From: Streptomyces antibioticus
GTDB taxonomy: Bacteria > Actinomycetota > Actinomycetes > Streptomycetales > Streptomycetaceae
Direction of reading: 5' to 3'
DNA: 64,000 nucleotides
NCBI RefSeq assembly: GCF_001514065.1
Contig: NZ_KQ948428.1
Coordinates: forward strand, 437,525 to 501,524
A model generated the notes under the pieces. That model made no database searches. It was not told the origin of the DNA and saw nothing but the letters and a program-made list of their open reading frames with translations. Of this stretch, positions 63,760-64,000 are shown piece by piece (within the stretch, counting starts at the first letter, position 1; each line of letters opens with the position of its first letter). Both the position numbers and the translations under genes were made by a program.

Positions 63760-64000
63760 TCAGGCCAGGCCGGCGACCAGATCGCCGATGTCCTTGCGGC
63801 GGCCCGTGTAGAACGGGACCTCCTCGCGGACGTGCATGCGGGCCTCCGACGCGCGCAGGTGGCGCATGAGGTCGACGATGCGGTACAGCTCGTCGGCCTC
63901 GAAGGCCAGCAGCCACTCGTAGTCGCCGAGGGAGAAGGAGGCGACCGTGTTGGCGCGGACGTCCGGGTAGCCGCGGGCCATCTTGCCGTGGTCGGCGAGC
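63760..64000 (-). CDS. hemQ: Coproheme decarboxylase HemQ (5' end outside window)
   Basis: The last 80 codons of a gene that enters from the right edge; its stop (63760-63762) directly follows the hydrolase stop. The C-terminal segment [61 protein letters not shown] is typical of the chlorite-dismutase-fold HemQ of Gram-positive bacteria, which converts coproheme to heme b in the last step of the coproporphyrin-dependent pathway. Confidence 0.92.
   Translation of the reverse strand, partial: LADHGKMARGYPDVRANTVASFSLGDYEWLLAFEADELYRIVDLMRHLRASEARMHVREEVPFYTGRRKDIGDLVAGLA

Overview
The window is chromosomal DNA of a Streptomyces-type actinomycete. It has very high GC, strong third-position GC bias, frequent GTG/TTG starts, two conservons (sensor kinase-like / roadblock / DUF742 / small GTPase), a gamma-butyrolactone-receptor-like regulator, twin-arginine signal peptides and rare TTA codons. 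From memory and not checked, the order CprB-like regulator, conservons, msrB-murC, SCO6045-like DUF692 protein and hemQ follows the Streptomyces coelicolor SCO6042-SCO6071 interval read in reverse. This looks like core chromosome with a few accessory inserts.

Layout. 1-7.4 kb: the 3' part of an ARMT1/DUF89-type protein, a CprB/ArpA-like TetR regulator, a secreted S8 protease, an AA10 lytic polysaccharide monooxygenase, a small exported protein and a DUF6230-DUF6114 pair. 7.4-8.2 kb: a gene-free tract with two families of tandem repeats. 8.2-11.4 kb: a P450, TatA and an LCP cell-wall ligase. 11.5-15.3 kb: an accessory island with a Trypco1-like protein, a cytosolic trypsin-like protease and a TPR/PLD-like protein in one tight operon, facing a convergent, overlapping radical SAM gene with viperin-like features. 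This is the best candidate in the window for an undescribed system. 15.7-29.6 kb: a sugar-binding lipoprotein, conservon 1, a GH43/AbfB enzyme, then a glycine-betaine-type ABC system whose binding-protein gene is separated from its permease/ATPase genes by conservon 2.

29.7-34.8 kb: an extracytoplasmic flavin electron-transfer set (ApbE, a protein with two nearly identical FMN-binding domains, a ferric-reductase-like membrane flavoprotein) next to a divergent two-component system. 34.9-42 kb: a DinB-like protein, then a LacI-controlled operon (MFS transporter, two GH35 beta-galactosidases, lacI) with a perfect 14-bp palindrome in its promoter and a 15-bp tandem repeat inside it. 42-49 kb: an RraA-like protein, a FAD monooxygenase, msrB, murC, a RibD-C-type reductase and ZapE. 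49-55 kb: beta-carbonic anhydrase with a SulP transporter, a slipin, a PhoX-type protein and PPK2. 55-64 kb: a polysaccharide deacetylase, an ABC exporter, a PTH2-like hydrolase, a DUF692 (MNIO) enzyme followed by DUF4142 and TIGR04222 membrane proteins, a secreted alpha/beta hydrolase and the 3' end of hemQ.

No tRNA, rRNA, CRISPR array, insertion sequence or prophage was recognised. All assignments come from reading motifs and gene order; no database search was run.
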